DNA of 64,000 bases from Sphingopyxis sp. L1A2A (GCF_005502465.1 NZ_SCOT01000010.1:44805-108804), one strand, 5' to 3'. Counted from the first letter of the stretch, positions 55,279 to 64,000 are shown. The notes: a model not told the origin generated them from the letters alone. Program-made: numbers and translations.

Positions 55279-56574
55279 ATGATCCGATCACTAGGCGACC
55301 TTCTTGAAGCATTGCGTACTGCGGAGGCCAAGCAGCTCGACATGAGCGATATCACGCATCCGCCGACAATCGGTGCGATGTACGAAGGGCTGACGCGCAA
55401 ATTGCTCGAAGTAGCGATCCCTTCCCACCTCGAACTCCAGATCGTGCGGGGGTTCGCCGTCGATGGCTTTGGGGGACGCAGCGGCGAAATCGACTGCATG
55501 CTGGTCCGCGGCACCGGAAAGCCCGTTCCGTTTGTGGATGGCATGTTCGAGTGGAACGTCCGCGATGTGCTCGCGGTGATCGAGGTGAAGAAGACGCTGT
55601 TCGGAGGCGAACTCGCCGACGCCTATGATCAGTTGAAGGGAGTTGCCGCGGTAACCAGCTCCTGGCTGAAAGGCGCAACCGGCCCGGCCGATTTCAGTCT
55701 GGACGCGTCAATGCGCCGTTATGCCGAATGTGTCGGCGAGCTTCTCCCCGACGACTGGATGGGGATGGATCGTGCGAAGCACATGATCTGGCACAGCATC
55801 ATGATCGACCAGATCGCCCCTGTTCGGATCATGATCGGTTATGGCGGATATGCGACTGAAGGCGGACTGCGCCGGGGGTTCGAGCAGTTCCTCGCGGAGC
55901 GCGTGCAGCAACAGGGACATGGCCCTCCGTCGCTTCCAAACTTGATCGTCACGAAAGGTGCCGCGTTGGTGAAGCTGAGCGGCCATCCTTATTGTTCCCC
56001 GATCTACTCGGACGGCTGGTGGCCGATCGTGGCCAGTTCGCATGTGAACCCGACCCTGCTTATCCTCGAACATCTTTGGACGCGCATTTCTTATCTCAGC
56101 CCGGCTCCCGAACTGTTCGGTGACGATCTCGAGGTCGAAAAGCTCTCGCTGCTGATCAGCGCAAAGCCTCTGAAGCTTGCCGAATCAGATAGGTGGAGCT
56201 GGCAATATCAGGTTCTGAACGCGAGCCCGGCAGACTTGGCTGCGGGTCCCGAACACCGGCCATGGCAACCGGTCGAGCTCGACCCAATTCAGGCGGTGGT
56301 GGTCCGGCAACTCTGCAAGGTGGACATCAGCACCAAGGATCAGGAGTTGATCAAATTCCTTCAGAAGGAGGACCGCGATCCCGAGCAATTTTTCCGGTCG
56401 CTAGTAGACACCACGTTGGTTGCGCGCGACGGCGATGATCTCGTGCTCACGACGTTGCAGCTCAAGATGGTGATGTTGCCTGACGGGCGAGATGTCGCCG
56501 CCGACGACAATTCTGGCCGTCTGACGCGCTGGGTCGACCTATTCATGACGGATTGGCACAATAAATCATCGTAG
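55279..56574 (+). CDS. DUF6602-type PD-(D/E)XK-like protein
   Basis: 431 residues. The N-terminal part reads ITHPPTIGAMYEGLTRKLLE, GFAVDGFGGRSGEIDCMLV (69-75) and VLAVIEVKKTLFGG (98-110), i.e. an E-x-D...E-x-K arrangement of a restriction-endonuclease fold as in DUF6602. The rest has no recognised domain. Genes of this kind are frequent in defence islands. It is a single gene, convergent with the next one; the first of the putative defence cluster. Nuclease activity is inference from the motif only. Confidence 0.72.
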   Translation: MIRSLGDLLEALRTAEAKQLDMSDITHPPTIGAMYEGLTRKLLEVAIPSHLELQIVRGFAVDGFGGRSGEIDCMLVRGTGKPVPFVDGMFEWNVRDVLAVIEVKKTLFGGELADAYDQLKGVAAVTSSWLKGATGPADFSLDASMRRYAECVGELLPDDWMGMDRAKHMIWHSIMIDQIAPVRIMIGYGGYATEGGLRRGFEQFLAERVQQQGHGPPSLPNLIVTKGAALVKLSGHPYCSPIYSDGWWPIVASSHVNPTLLILEHLWTRISYLSPAPELFGDDLEVEKLSLLISAKPLKLAESDRWSWQYQVLNASPADLAAGPEHRPWQPVELDPIQAVVVRQLCKVDISTKDQELIKFLQKEDRDPEQFFRSLVDTTLVARDGDDLVLTTLQLKMVMLPDGRDVAADDNSGRLTRWVDLFMTDWHNKSS

Positions 56575-56657
56575 GCAGCGCGGGCTATTTCTTCTGCAAT
56601 CCGAACCCTTACCTGCTTCCCGAAGATACGGATAAAAGCGAGAGACGCGACAAATGA

Positions 56658-57107
56658 TCACACCCAGTCGAGGATGCAGGCCTCGTGTGATGCGTCGTTC
56701 CCCATCTTCAGTCGTATGAAGAGAGCGTGCGCATAGCCGATCTCCTGCTTGAGCTTGGCAAGCTTCATCAGGTCGCGCTCGTCGCTTCGATTGCTCGTCG
56801 ATTTCTTGATCTCGATCGCGAGCAGATTGTGATCGTCCGTACCCGGGACGTGCACGATAATGTCTGGGAAAACCTTGTTATCGGTTAGCTCGCCTTCGGC
56901 GTCGGGCAGCTCGATCTCCTTCGGATAGACCCCATGGCGGTTATATTCGACATGCACCGCATGGTCCGGGAAATACGGCTTCAGGAGCCACGCGAGGCAT
57001 GAGGAGATGGTCCGCTCACCGATATCAAAACCGATAATCTGCCCCTCCTCGACGTAGAGCGCCTCAAGCGCCGCCGACACCTTTTCCTTGATCTCATCCT
57101 CTTCCAT
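56658..57107 (-). CDS. Small PD-(D/E)XK-like protein
   Basis: 149 residues from the ATG at 57107, with GAGGGGG before it. It reads IGERTISSCLAWLLKPYFPDHAV, VHVEYNRHG, KVFPDIIVHVPGTDDHNLL and AIEIKKST (97-104): a compact restriction-endonuclease-like core with PD and EIKK. Family name unknown to me. Its upstream side runs straight into a gene fragment on the other strand, which suggests it was inserted or brought in by recombination. Confidence 0.65.
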   Translation of the reverse strand: MEEDEIKEKVSAALEALYVEEGQIIGFDIGERTISSCLAWLLKPYFPDHAVHVEYNRHGVYPKEIELPDAEGELTDNKVFPDIIVHVPGTDDHNLLAIEIKKSTSNRSDERDLMKLAKLKQEIGYAHALFIRLKMGNDASHEACILDWV

Positions 57108-57118
57108 CGCATCCCCCT

Positions 57119-57454
57119 CGCCCAGGTGCTCTCTACGCCCACCTGTACGCCGCCGACAGCTATGTCGAATCGCATGGACTCGCAACTGAGCCGCGCGGCA
57201 ATTGGCGCGACGGCAAGTTGCACCAGAGCATCAGCCATGAAAGCGGCGAGTGCGTCGCTGCCTCCGAACCGGTCTTCCTCACGCCCTGCCGGCAAGAGAG
57301 GCACCGCTGCTATGTCTGGGACGAAGCGACCATCGGCACGGTCTACGAGAAGGTTGATCGATGCCGGGAGTCAATGGGCTCACCGGTACGTTTCACATAC
57401 CTGTCCAGACGAAAGAAATGGCAGAATTTGATCGTATCTTCGGATGCAATCTAG
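57119..57454 (+). pseudogene. 5'-truncated gene fragment of unknown family
   Basis: The frame lacks a credible ATG/GTG start but is open from about 57119 to a TAG at 57452-57454 and reads like protein: LYAHLYAADSYVESHGLATE, PRGNWRDGKLHQSISHESGE, then RHRCYVWDEATIGTVYEKVD and PVRFTYLSRRKKWQNLI. Codon third positions are GC-rich, as in true genes here. A strong hairpin begins at the stop codon. A TTG at 57218 is the only weak start. It may be the 3' end of a gene cut by the recombination that placed the neighbour at 56658. Confidence 0.45.
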
Positions 57455-57489
57455 GTAAGCCCCGCTGCAGCGATGGAGCGGGGCTTACC
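57454..57489. terminator. Strong hairpin after the gene fragment
   Basis: A perfect 13-bp inverted repeat GGTAAGCCCCGCT / AGCGGGGCTTACC with a 10-base loop. It starts in the TAG of the fragment. No T-run follows on the plus strand, so it is a terminator-like or transcript-stabilising structure rather than a classical terminator. Confidence 0.6.
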
Positions 57490-57826
57490 GCATCCCCCAC
57501 CCACACATCGAAGTCGCCGGCCCGTAGGGCCCGAAAAACGCGCTCTTGGGAAGCCCGCAGCGTGGCGGCGTGCGATGCGCGCCAGTGCCTAGCCGCCGCC
57601 CCGCAAGGAAAGCGAGCCGAGTGCGCCGCGCGGCCCAACATCAGCGCGACCCCTGGCCGAGCCTGCGAGGTCAGAGTGCGGTCACCAGCTGCCGCGCCCT
57701 GCCTCTCTCGCGTGTACGCTTGATCAGTCGCAGGCCAATCGGAACCGGAGTAACAAGTAACGCAGAAATATATGCCGCCGGAACTGCTTTGTCGATTGCA
57801 TGTTTCGTCCTATGCCCTGTGCAGCG
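57490..57826. other. Intergenic region before the HNH-STAND gene
   Basis: No gene, RNA gene or regulatory box that I can support. The part near 57740-57800 is less GC-rich (AGTAACAAGTAACGCAG, AAATATATGCCG) and may hold the promoter of the STAND gene; no clear -35/-10 pair could be fixed. Confidence 0.4.
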
Positions 57827-60800
57827 ATGTCTAGGAGCAACAATAGAGACGAGTTCACACCAGCCACAAAGAAGGCGCTGGAACGACAGGCGCGCGGCCA
57901 TTGCTCCAATCCCGAATGCCGCGACTTGACTAGCGCTGCCACCTCGGACGGTACCGACGAAATCCGGGTTGGCGTCGCATCGCACATCGAAGCGGCGGCC
58001 GAAGGCGGGCCCCGATACCGCGCCGAGATGACGACCGAGGAGCGCCGGTCCGCCGACAATGGGATTTGGCTCTGCCAAGTGTGCGGCAAAGCAGTAGATT
58101 CTAAGGATTCCAAATTCACCGTCGATGAGCTTCGCGGATGGAAACGCCGGTCAAACGAGGACAGCTGGCGGAGCGTCATGGAGAAAATTCCATACGGTCC
58201 GCGAATGGCACCAACGCCAAATGATATCCGAAGGCGGCTCGAGGCGGCGGCGAAAGCGGACCTCGACAGCATGCAGAAAATGGCCAAATGGCCACGTTCG
58301 GATATATCGCCGACGCTGATGATCGAGGGCATCGAAGCGCCGCTCACGATCAAGGCGCTAGCCGAAGCGGTGACAACGTTCGACGACCTGCTCCTCGTCG
58401 CCCCACCAGGGATGGGCAAGACGGCGACCCTGTTCCACCTTGCGCGCAGTGTCTCGGACATCGGCAACGGCATCCCCTTGGTCCTCCCTTTGGGGGAATG
58501 GGCGACGGGGACCGAGAATATCCTCGGCTCGATCCTGAAGCGACCGGCTTTTCTCCATGTCTCCGAGTCAGATTTCCGGACAGCTGCCGACAATCCGGGC
58601 ATTGTGCTGCTCCTCGACGGGTGGAACGAACTCGACGCTTTATCAAGGCAGAGGGCCGGAATTCAGATCGCTCGGCTCAAGCTCGAGCTACCGGAAGTCG
58701 GCCTGGTGGTGGCGACACGGCAGGAGGCGCTTGACGTTCCGCTCGCCGGCAAAGCGGTTGAAATATTGCCGCTCGGCGACGAGCAGCAAATTAACATAGC
58801 CCGTGCCCTTCGGGGTGCCGATGGAGAACGGCTGGTCGACCAGGCCTGGCGTACGCCCGGAGTGAGCGATCTGGTCGCCGTCCCTCTTTACCTGACCGCG
58901 TTGCTCGACCTTCCGCCGGGCACCGCTTTTCCGCGGACAAAGGAAGAGGTGCTGAGGCGATTCGTTGCAGCGCAGGAGAATGACGAGGCGCACAAGCCGA
59001 GCCTCCGCGCCGTCGTCGACGGCTTCCAAGCAGAATATCTCGAGCGGCTCGCAGTCGTTTTGACAGACTCGGGAAACACCTCCCTGAGTGCCCCGACCGC
59101 TCGGCAATCCGTCGCCGCTGTCACTCGGGATTTGATAGAGGCCGGACAACTCTCCAGCGCGATTGCGCAGCCGAACGACATATTGAACGCGCTCGCGAGC
59201 CATCATGTCCTCGTCCGAATGGCCGACGATTCAGGCTACACATTTCAGCACCAGCAGTTCCAGGAATGGTTCGCGTCGCACTCGGCCGCGCGGCTGATCG
59301 TCGAGGCCGGATCGGATGATATCGCCAGAGATCATCTAAAGCGCGACATTCTGGACCTTCGTCCCTGGACCGAAGCGGTCCTGTTCGCCATCGAACGAAT
59401 GTCTCGCGGCGACGAAAGTCTCAAGGCGGCCTGCGGCAAGCTTATATTGGCCGGATTCGAGGTCGATCCGATCCTCGCTGCTGAGCTGATCTATCGCGCG
59501 ACGGACGAGGTGTGGGACATCGTTTCCTGCTCTATCAAGGCCAATCTCGACCGATGGCATGCAGCCGGCAAAATCGATCGCGCGGTGAGGTTCATGATCA
59601 CCTCGGGGCGCCCTGAGTTTGCAGACATTTTGTGGCCCCTATTCTCCCACGAAAACGACCATGTGCACCTTGCGGCACTGTCGGCCGGATCGCGCTTTCG
59701 ACCGGCGGTGCTGGGCCCGAACGCCGAAGCCAAAATCAAGGAGCTTCCACAACCTATCCGCGCAAACGTGCTTCGTGAGATCGCGTCGAACAGCGGCATG
59801 GATGGTCTAGACCTTGCGACGAAACTGGCAAAGGAAGATATCGATGCTGAAGTGAAGGCCACGGTCGTCTCGACGCTCGACTACAGGCGTGCAGACCGCC
59901 ATGTCTTAGAGATTCTCGAAACCGCGGATGACGCGACCTATGACATATTGGTCGATCGCCTTCATGTAGGCCAGATTCATGATGCTGCCGTCGCCGAGAG
60001 GATTACAGCAGCCAGAGCCCGTCGTGCCGCGACGCGCACGTCGCCGCGCGAGCGGCTCTATGACCTGGTACATGGCGAAGACCCCGCCGCTGTTGAGGAA
60101 GTGACCGACCTGGTTGCACGCCTCGATATCGACCGGGCAAACTCGGCTCAGTCGGCCTTGCTGTATGACGTGCAACAGCGCTATCCGAAGGCGTTTACAG
60201 ACGCGCTGATGCTTCGCCTGCGTTCGGGCAGTGACCTCTTCTATCGCGCCGACGACGCGCTTGCACTGGCCGGTTACATATTCGACGATGAGGAACTGCT
60301 CGGGATCGCCCTTTCCGGCACGGACAGGGTCGATGATCGAGCAGAAGCTGCCGCTTCGGTCCTGGGCCCCGCTTCGGTCGGCAAACTCATCGATGCGTAT
60401 CTTACGGCAAGGGCGGCATCGCGAGTCGACGGTCGCTATGACGAGGCAGCGACCAAGTATGCCTCGGCGCTCAGAAGCCGTATCGCCCACACGCCGGGAT
60501 CGAGCCTTGTGGCCGCCATGCTGAGCAAGGCCGACGATCTTCCCGACGAGAGCATTGGCGATCTCAGCCATCTTTTTGCTCGCGACACCTCTGACGAAGA
60601 AGGTCGAGGCCGCCCCTTCAGTCGTTCCGATCAGGCAAAGATCGGGGATTTGGCCGAGAAATGGGGCGAAAGGCTCCTCGCAACGGAGAATATCTCGCGC
60701 GTACAAAAGGCCTCGATCGCCGAAATGATAGGCCGCGCACCTTCTGCGCGCCGGCTCCCGATTCTCAAACGACTGCTCGACGACAATCTTAATCTGTACG

Positions 60801-62227
60801 CAGGTTTTCGCGAGCGAGTTCGGCAGAGCGGGCGGGCCGACAGAGATGCTATACAGCAGGCCCAACATCCGTTCCTGACCGAATATTATCGAGCCCTGCG
60901 CGCGATCGAAGGGACCGAATGCGACGATCTGGTCGCCACCTATCTCACCAATGTTCATTTCGGTGAACTAGCCGCCCAAATCCTCCGCGATCATTGGACC
61001 CGAGCAACTTTGCCGAAGTCCGACAAGATGTTCTTTGGCGGCGTGGACTTCTCAAACGTGGTTGGACGCCGTCAGGAGAAAGCAGCGCAGCCCGAATTCA
61101 GCGCGGCCGAGGCAGACAGGATTTTCGATGCGATCGATACGCTTACGGCGCGGGGGCTGGAGCAAGACGAGCAGAAGCAGCTAGCGCTTGCGCTCGCGGC
61201 CGTCGGCACGACTATGCCGCACGGGGAACGGCGCGAAACCATCGACCGGCTGCTTGCGACCGCACCACGGCGCGCCCGCGCGCGGCTACTCCTTTCACTC
61301 ATCTTATCCGGGGAGACCATTCAGATCGGGACTATCGAGACGGGAATTGCCGATGTCTTCGAGGCCGCCAAAACGGAAAGTTGGATCCTGCGAGACGATT
61401 CCTACGAGCTCAAAGAATGGCTTCGCCTGCTTCCGTTCGCGACCCCGGTCTCGGAAATCCCGAAAATCATTGCCAACTTGCCCGAACAGCAACGAAACCC
61501 TCGCATGCTGGAAGAAATGACGCGATGCCTTGGCCGAACGCCGGAGCCGGGCGCCGAAGAGGCGCTATTCGCCCTCGCCGAGAATGACCCTGCATTTTAC
61601 GCCGACCATCAGTGGCACGCCTCCGCTCTTGAGCTGGAAACGCTGAGTTCGGCGCGGCGCCTCATCGATTTGACGATTGCCGACAAACTGAAGAGATCAG
61701 CGAGTGATGCTTGGCGCGCGCAACGGGAGCTTGCCGCATTGATTTCAAAGCATCCAGAACTTCGGATCGATGTGCGGGAATTGTTGGGGGACGGGGCCAC
61801 CAGCGCCCCGTTGCTCCTGCTCGCGCGCGCGCTGGCCGAGAATCCGGCGGTCGAGGATATCAAGCTTCTGATCGACGCCGAGAAGACGTCGAGCCGCGCC
61901 TTGCTTGATTGGCAGTCGGTCGAAAATGCTACCACCCTGACGATCCCGTCCGACCATTGGCAGGGGGCGTACCACCGGGTGCCGTTGCCGGCGAACGAGC
62001 TCCGCCGTGGACTCCTTGCCCTCACAACGGACGGCGGCGCGACTGACCGTGCCGCACACTGTCTCAACGAAATAGACAAGTTGCGAGACAAGATCGGCGT
62101 CTCCGAGCAAGAACGCCGACACCCCGACATTACCTCCGGCCGACCTTGGCCGATACTAGCGCCAGACCCATACGCCGAAGCTTTGGAGTCGTACCCCATC
62201 TCGATTAACTCGCCCGAGACCACTTAA
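57827..62227 (+). CDS. HNH nuclease-STAND (NACHT-type) NTPase, putative antiphage protein
   Basis: 1466 residues from the ATG at 57827 (ATG at 57800 is possible; no good ribosome site for either). Residues 10-107 are an HNH-type domain: HCSNPEC (C26, C31), SHIEAAAEGGPRY (H53), then NGIWLCQVCGKAVD (N78, C83, C86) and a closing LRGWK. Residues 185-300 hold the NTPase: Walker A APPGMGKT (192-199) and Walker B LLLDGWNEL (261-269), the NACHT form. Residues 500-1466 are helical, HEAT-like, as in target-sensing domains of STAND proteins. Inferred: phage recognition by the C-terminus activates the nuclease. No partner gene is obvious. Confidence 0.82.
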   Translation: MSRSNNRDEFTPATKKALERQARGHCSNPECRDLTSAATSDGTDEIRVGVASHIEAAAEGGPRYRAEMTTEERRSADNGIWLCQVCGKAVDSKDSKFTVDELRGWKRRSNEDSWRSVMEKIPYGPRMAPTPNDIRRRLEAAAKADLDSMQKMAKWPRSDISPTLMIEGIEAPLTIKALAEAVTTFDDLLLVAPPGMGKTATLFHLARSVSDIGNGIPLVLPLGEWATGTENILGSILKRPAFLHVSESDFRTAADNPGIVLLLDGWNELDALSRQRAGIQIARLKLELPEVGLVVATRQEALDVPLAGKAVEILPLGDEQQINIARALRGADGERLVDQAWRTPGVSDLVAVPLYLTALLDLPPGTAFPRTKEEVLRRFVAAQENDEAHKPSLRAVVDGFQAEYLERLAVVLTDSGNTSLSAPTARQSVAAVTRDLIEAGQLSSAIAQPNDILNALASHHVLVRMADDSGYTFQHQQFQEWFASHSAARLIVEAGSDDIARDHLKRDILDLRPWTEAVLFAIERMSRGDESLKAACGKLILAGFEVDPILAAELIYRATDEVWDIVSCSIKANLDRWHAAGKIDRAVRFMITSGRPEFADILWPLFSHENDHVHLAALSAGSRFRPAVLGPNAEAKIKELPQPIRANVLREIASNSGMDGLDLATKLAKEDIDAEVKATVVSTLDYRRADRHVLEILETADDATYDILVDRLHVGQIHDAAVAERITAARARRAATRTSPRERLYDLVHGEDPAAVEEVTDLVARLDIDRANSAQSALLYDVQQRYPKAFTDALMLRLRSGSDLFYRADDALALAGYIFDDEELLGIALSGTDRVDDRAEAAASVLGPASVGKLIDAYLTARAASRVDGRYDEAATKYASALRSRIAHTPGSSLVAAMLSKADDLPDESIGDLSHLFARDTSDEEGRGRPFSRSDQAKIGDLAEKWGERLLATENISRVQKASIAEMIGRAPSARRLPILKRLLDDNLNLYAGFRERVRQSGRADRDAIQQAQHPFLTEYYRALRAIEGTECDDLVATYLTNVHFGELAAQILRDHWTRATLPKSDKMFFGGVDFSNVVGRRQEKAAQPEFSAAEADRIFDAIDTLTARGLEQDEQKQLALALAAVGTTMPHGERRETIDRLLATAPRRARARLLLSLILSGETIQIGTIETGIADVFEAAKTESWILRDDSYELKEWLRLLPFATPVSEIPKIIANLPEQQRNPRMLEEMTRCLGRTPEPGAEEALFALAENDPAFYADHQWHASALELETLSSARRLIDLTIADKLKRSASDAWRAQRELAALISKHPELRIDVRELLGDGATSAPLLLLARALAENPAVEDIKLLIDAEKTSSRALLDWQSVENATTLTIPSDHWQGAYHRVPLPANELRRGLLALTTDGGATDRAAHCLNEIDKLRDKIGVSEQERRHPDITSGRPWPILAPDPYAEALESYPISINSPETT

Positions 62228-62279
62228 GCCAGAAGCAGGCACCGATAGGCGTCGCGCATCCCGAAACGCGGCCGACGGC

Positions 62280-62978
62280 TCAGGACCGGGCGCCTAGCGC
62301 GCTGAAATCATCGGCGTCGGCGCGGTTCATGCGCTGCCCGGTGACCGTACCCCACGCGGCCCCAATCGCCTCTCGCACGACCAGCGGGCATTCTCGCCCG
62401 TCCCTGCTGTGGAAGGAAATGAAGGAGTTGGATTGGAGCGGGTCGGCCCCGGCCGTCCCCGCCATGCTCTCGACCACGAGTAGGCCATTGACGGCCCGGC
62501 AGGTGCCTCCCTTCACGGCATCGCCGAAAAGCCAGACGATCGTCTCGCGATCCAATCGGAAAGGCGGCGTAATGATTACGAGAAGGCCGTAAGGATTTTC
62601 CATGCCGAGCGCAGCCGCGGTGGCCTTGATCTGCTTGTTAGCCTCTGTCGCCTCACGCTGGACGCGCTTCCCCATGATCCGCAACGCTTTGTGCGCGATC
62701 GGCACGGGCAAATCGTGCATTCCGATCGTCACTTGCCCGAAGATAATAGGCGCGCCTTCCGCGACGTTCTTTTGAAACATCATCACGATCGCGTCGGCCA
62801 CTTCTGGGCTCGCGGCGCGATCGGTTGCAATTGACTTCACTTCGACGACAATATTGGCATCTTTGAAGACGATGTCGGCCTTCTTGCCGCCATAGCCGGA
62901 TGCCAAGTGATCTTCGACGGCTTGGCCTCCGGCAAGGCGCAGCACCTCAACCATCAATTCGTGCTGATCCATCATCAA
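62280..62978 (-). CDS. Hypothetical protein with restriction-endonuclease-like motif
   Basis: About 230 residues; the start is one of three consecutive ATGs (62972-62978). It reads LASGYGGKKADIVFKDANIVVEVKSIATDR (AD at 34-35, VEVKS at 45-49), which resembles a PD-(D/E)XK core, then a helical part (VQREATEANKQIKATAAALG) and YGLLVIITPPFRLD. I do not know the family. It is convergent with the STAND gene (52 bases between) and divergent from the next gene (98 bases). Confidence 0.62.
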   Translation of the reverse strand: MMMDQHELMVEVLRLAGGQAVEDHLASGYGGKKADIVFKDANIVVEVKSIATDRAASPEVADAIVMMFQKNVAEGAPIIFGQVTIGMHDLPVPIAHKALRIMGKRVQREATEANKQIKATAAALGMENPYGLLVIITPPFRLDRETIVWLFGDAVKGGTCRAVNGLLVVESMAGTAGADPLQSNSFISFHSRDGRECPLVVREAIGAAWGTVTGQRMNRADADDFSALGARS

Positions 62979-63076
62979 GTCCGCTATCCCCTAACGGCCG
63001 CAACCTTACAATCAAGTTCGCTTTCCCAACGCTTTCATAGCAATGGAAACCCCAATAGTCCGAACAGGGAGTCGTC

Positions 63077-63937
63077 GTGAGCTTCAGTCCAGTCGAGCAG
63101 GAAGCAATTATTCTAAATGCTGTCTGGTCGATGATCGACGAGATGGTCAATTTCGCCATTTTCATGCCGATCGGCCCTAAGACCGATGATCTGGTGCTGA
63201 TGCCTCGAACAGAGGAAACCCGGCGAATATCCCACATCTTGCTTGGCGACTTTTTGTCCCCGCTCGTATCGCGCGGACGATCTGACCTGCCATTTAGCCT
63301 GGCGAAGCCGACGCCGGGATCGCGCCAGAGCGATTTCAGCTTCCTGTTCTACTTGCGCCAGATCGCCGCCAATCCGCAACTGGGGCGCGACGCCCGAAAG
63401 CTGGTGGAGACCGTCGAAGCGTTCTCAGCGTGGCTCGAGCAGGATACACATATTGAGCGCGTCTGGCTTCCCTCAATCCAAGTTGAGGTGGACCTCGATA
63501 TCGCGCGAATGACCTGGATCAAAATCTGCGCCGACATCGGCAAGCACAGTTTTGCGCGCCTTGAGGGCAATGTGAAGAAGATCGTGGAAATCCTTGAGCG
63601 GCACGGAAAGTCGATCGACGAAGGGATGGGGTACACGGTGCTTCCAGAGTTCTGGGAGTGGTTCCACGACCACCTCTTCGCGTATCACATGAGCACGATC
63701 GCGGAGTATCTGAACAATATTCGATGGGCGATCTACGCATATCTTCGGCCCGAATATGGGCGCGCCTATCATGAAACGGGCGTTGCCATGGAACTGCCGA
63801 TCTATGCCTTTCATTATCCCGCAGGGATCGAGGCCCCGCTTGCGAAGACCATGTACTGGGATCTCATGAACATGGTGCGTGCGAAGCGTAACCGTGTCCT
63901 GAAGGCCACCTTGCGGGAAGCTGCTGCGGGGTGCTGA
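63077..63937 (+). CDS. Hypothetical helical protein (286 residues)
   Basis: Not recognised. A GTG at 63077 with GGGAG ahead of it starts the frame. The protein is mostly helical, without signal peptide or clear membrane helix: VEQEAIILNAVWSMIDEMVN, FLFYLRQIAANPQLGRDARK, EFWEWFHDHLFAYHMSTIAE and YLNNIRWAIYAYLRPEYG. No catalytic motif. It is followed 25 bases later by another start, so the two may form an operon in the defence cluster. Confidence 0.65.
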   Translation: MSFSPVEQEAIILNAVWSMIDEMVNFAIFMPIGPKTDDLVLMPRTEETRRISHILLGDFLSPLVSRGRSDLPFSLAKPTPGSRQSDFSFLFYLRQIAANPQLGRDARKLVETVEAFSAWLEQDTHIERVWLPSIQVEVDLDIARMTWIKICADIGKHSFARLEGNVKKIVEILERHGKSIDEGMGYTVLPEFWEWFHDHLFAYHMSTIAEYLNNIRWAIYAYLRPEYGRAYHETGVAMELPIYAFHYPAGIEAPLAKTMYWDLMNMVRAKRNRVLKATLREAAAGC

Positions 63938-63962
63938 TAGCCGCTCTTTGCGAGGAGCGGTG

Positions 63963-64000
63963 ATGAGCGAGGATATCGGAGCGTCGGGAGCGAGTGTTCT
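63963..64000 (+). CDS. Start of a further gene, cut by the window edge
   Basis: ATG at 63963 preceded by GAGGAGCG at a suitable distance. Only 12 codons (MSEDIGASGASV) are present, too few for any call. Placed directly behind the helical protein gene, so probably in the same transcript. Confidence 0.4.
   Translation, partial: MSEDIGASGASV

Noticed and set aside
57393..57641. Minus-strand frame with ASQERVFRALRAGDFDVWVG
   Set aside because: It reads like protein for a short stretch but runs through the hairpin and the gene fragment, has no ribosome site and no partner; too weak to call.
1..64000. tRNA, rRNA, CRISPR arrays and insertion sequences
   Set aside because: By eye no tRNA T-loop pattern in a clover-leaf setting, no regular spacer repeats and no transposase or integrase was found; a tRNAscan or ISfinder run would be decisive.

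Overview
The window looks like chromosome or a large replicon of a GC-rich alphaproteobacterium, most likely a sphingomonad (Sphingopyxis/Sphingobium-like). This rests on the style of the TonB receptor and PepSY genes, the imuA-imuB-dnaE2 mutasome, LexA boxes of the GTTC-N7-GTTC type, and Ti-type trb remnants with DUF2274 and DUF736. No rRNA, tRNA, CRISPR array or intact insertion sequence was seen.

Region 1 (1-14,765) is a copper-handling block. After the 3' end of a hutC-like repressor come PepSY-PepSY-TonB receptor, copA-copB-DUF305-DUF411, a three-gene cnrYXH-like module (membrane anti-sigma, periplasmic metal sensor, ECF sigma factor), copC-copD, a frameshifted methyltransferase gene and a copper P1B-ATPase. 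Five promoter-like sites in this block fit one pattern, YGAGGGS-N15-CGTATNA. They lie ahead of the TonB receptor, copA, the sigma module itself, copC and the ATPase. I infer a single ECF regulon run by the CnrX-like sensor.

Region 2 (14,821-31,360) holds further metal and thiol functions: a MerR plus glutaredoxin-MauE fusion, an HME4-type cusCBA efflux operon ending in a CusF-like protein, a CadR/PbrR-like regulator with a CDF transporter, a cytochrome c-FTR1 iron permease behind a Fur-like box, a mer fragment (merR, merT and a GDCCVxC protein, no merA), and a cluster coding for a methyltransferase, an AraC regulator, DsbA, DsbB and an SRPBCC protein.

Region 3 (31,391-42,035) holds a P1B-4 ATPase with a His-rich N-terminus, a CzcD-like CDF, DUF305, an HME1-type czcCBA operon, a His-rich secreted protein and DUF3703. 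This operon is driven from a MerR-type promoter that has no regulator gene beside it.

Region 4 (42,099-44,136) is a scar of a conjugative element: DUF2274, trbI and a chimeric gene in which the start of a DUF736 gene is joined in frame to the C-terminal half of trbG. The rest of the transfer module appears deleted.

Region 5 (44,374-55,186) carries SOS functions: imuA-imuB-dnaE2 behind a LexA box, and a second LexA box between two divergent SRAP genes, followed by DUF1810 on one side and an AlkB-like dioxygenase on the other.

Region 6 (55,279-64,000) looks like a defence island. It has two PD-(D/E)XK-like proteins, a gene fragment ending in a strong hairpin, a 1466-residue HNH-STAND (NACHT-type) NTPase with a long helical C-terminus, and unrecognised proteins. 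The HNH-STAND gene and its neighbours are the best candidate for a little-described system.
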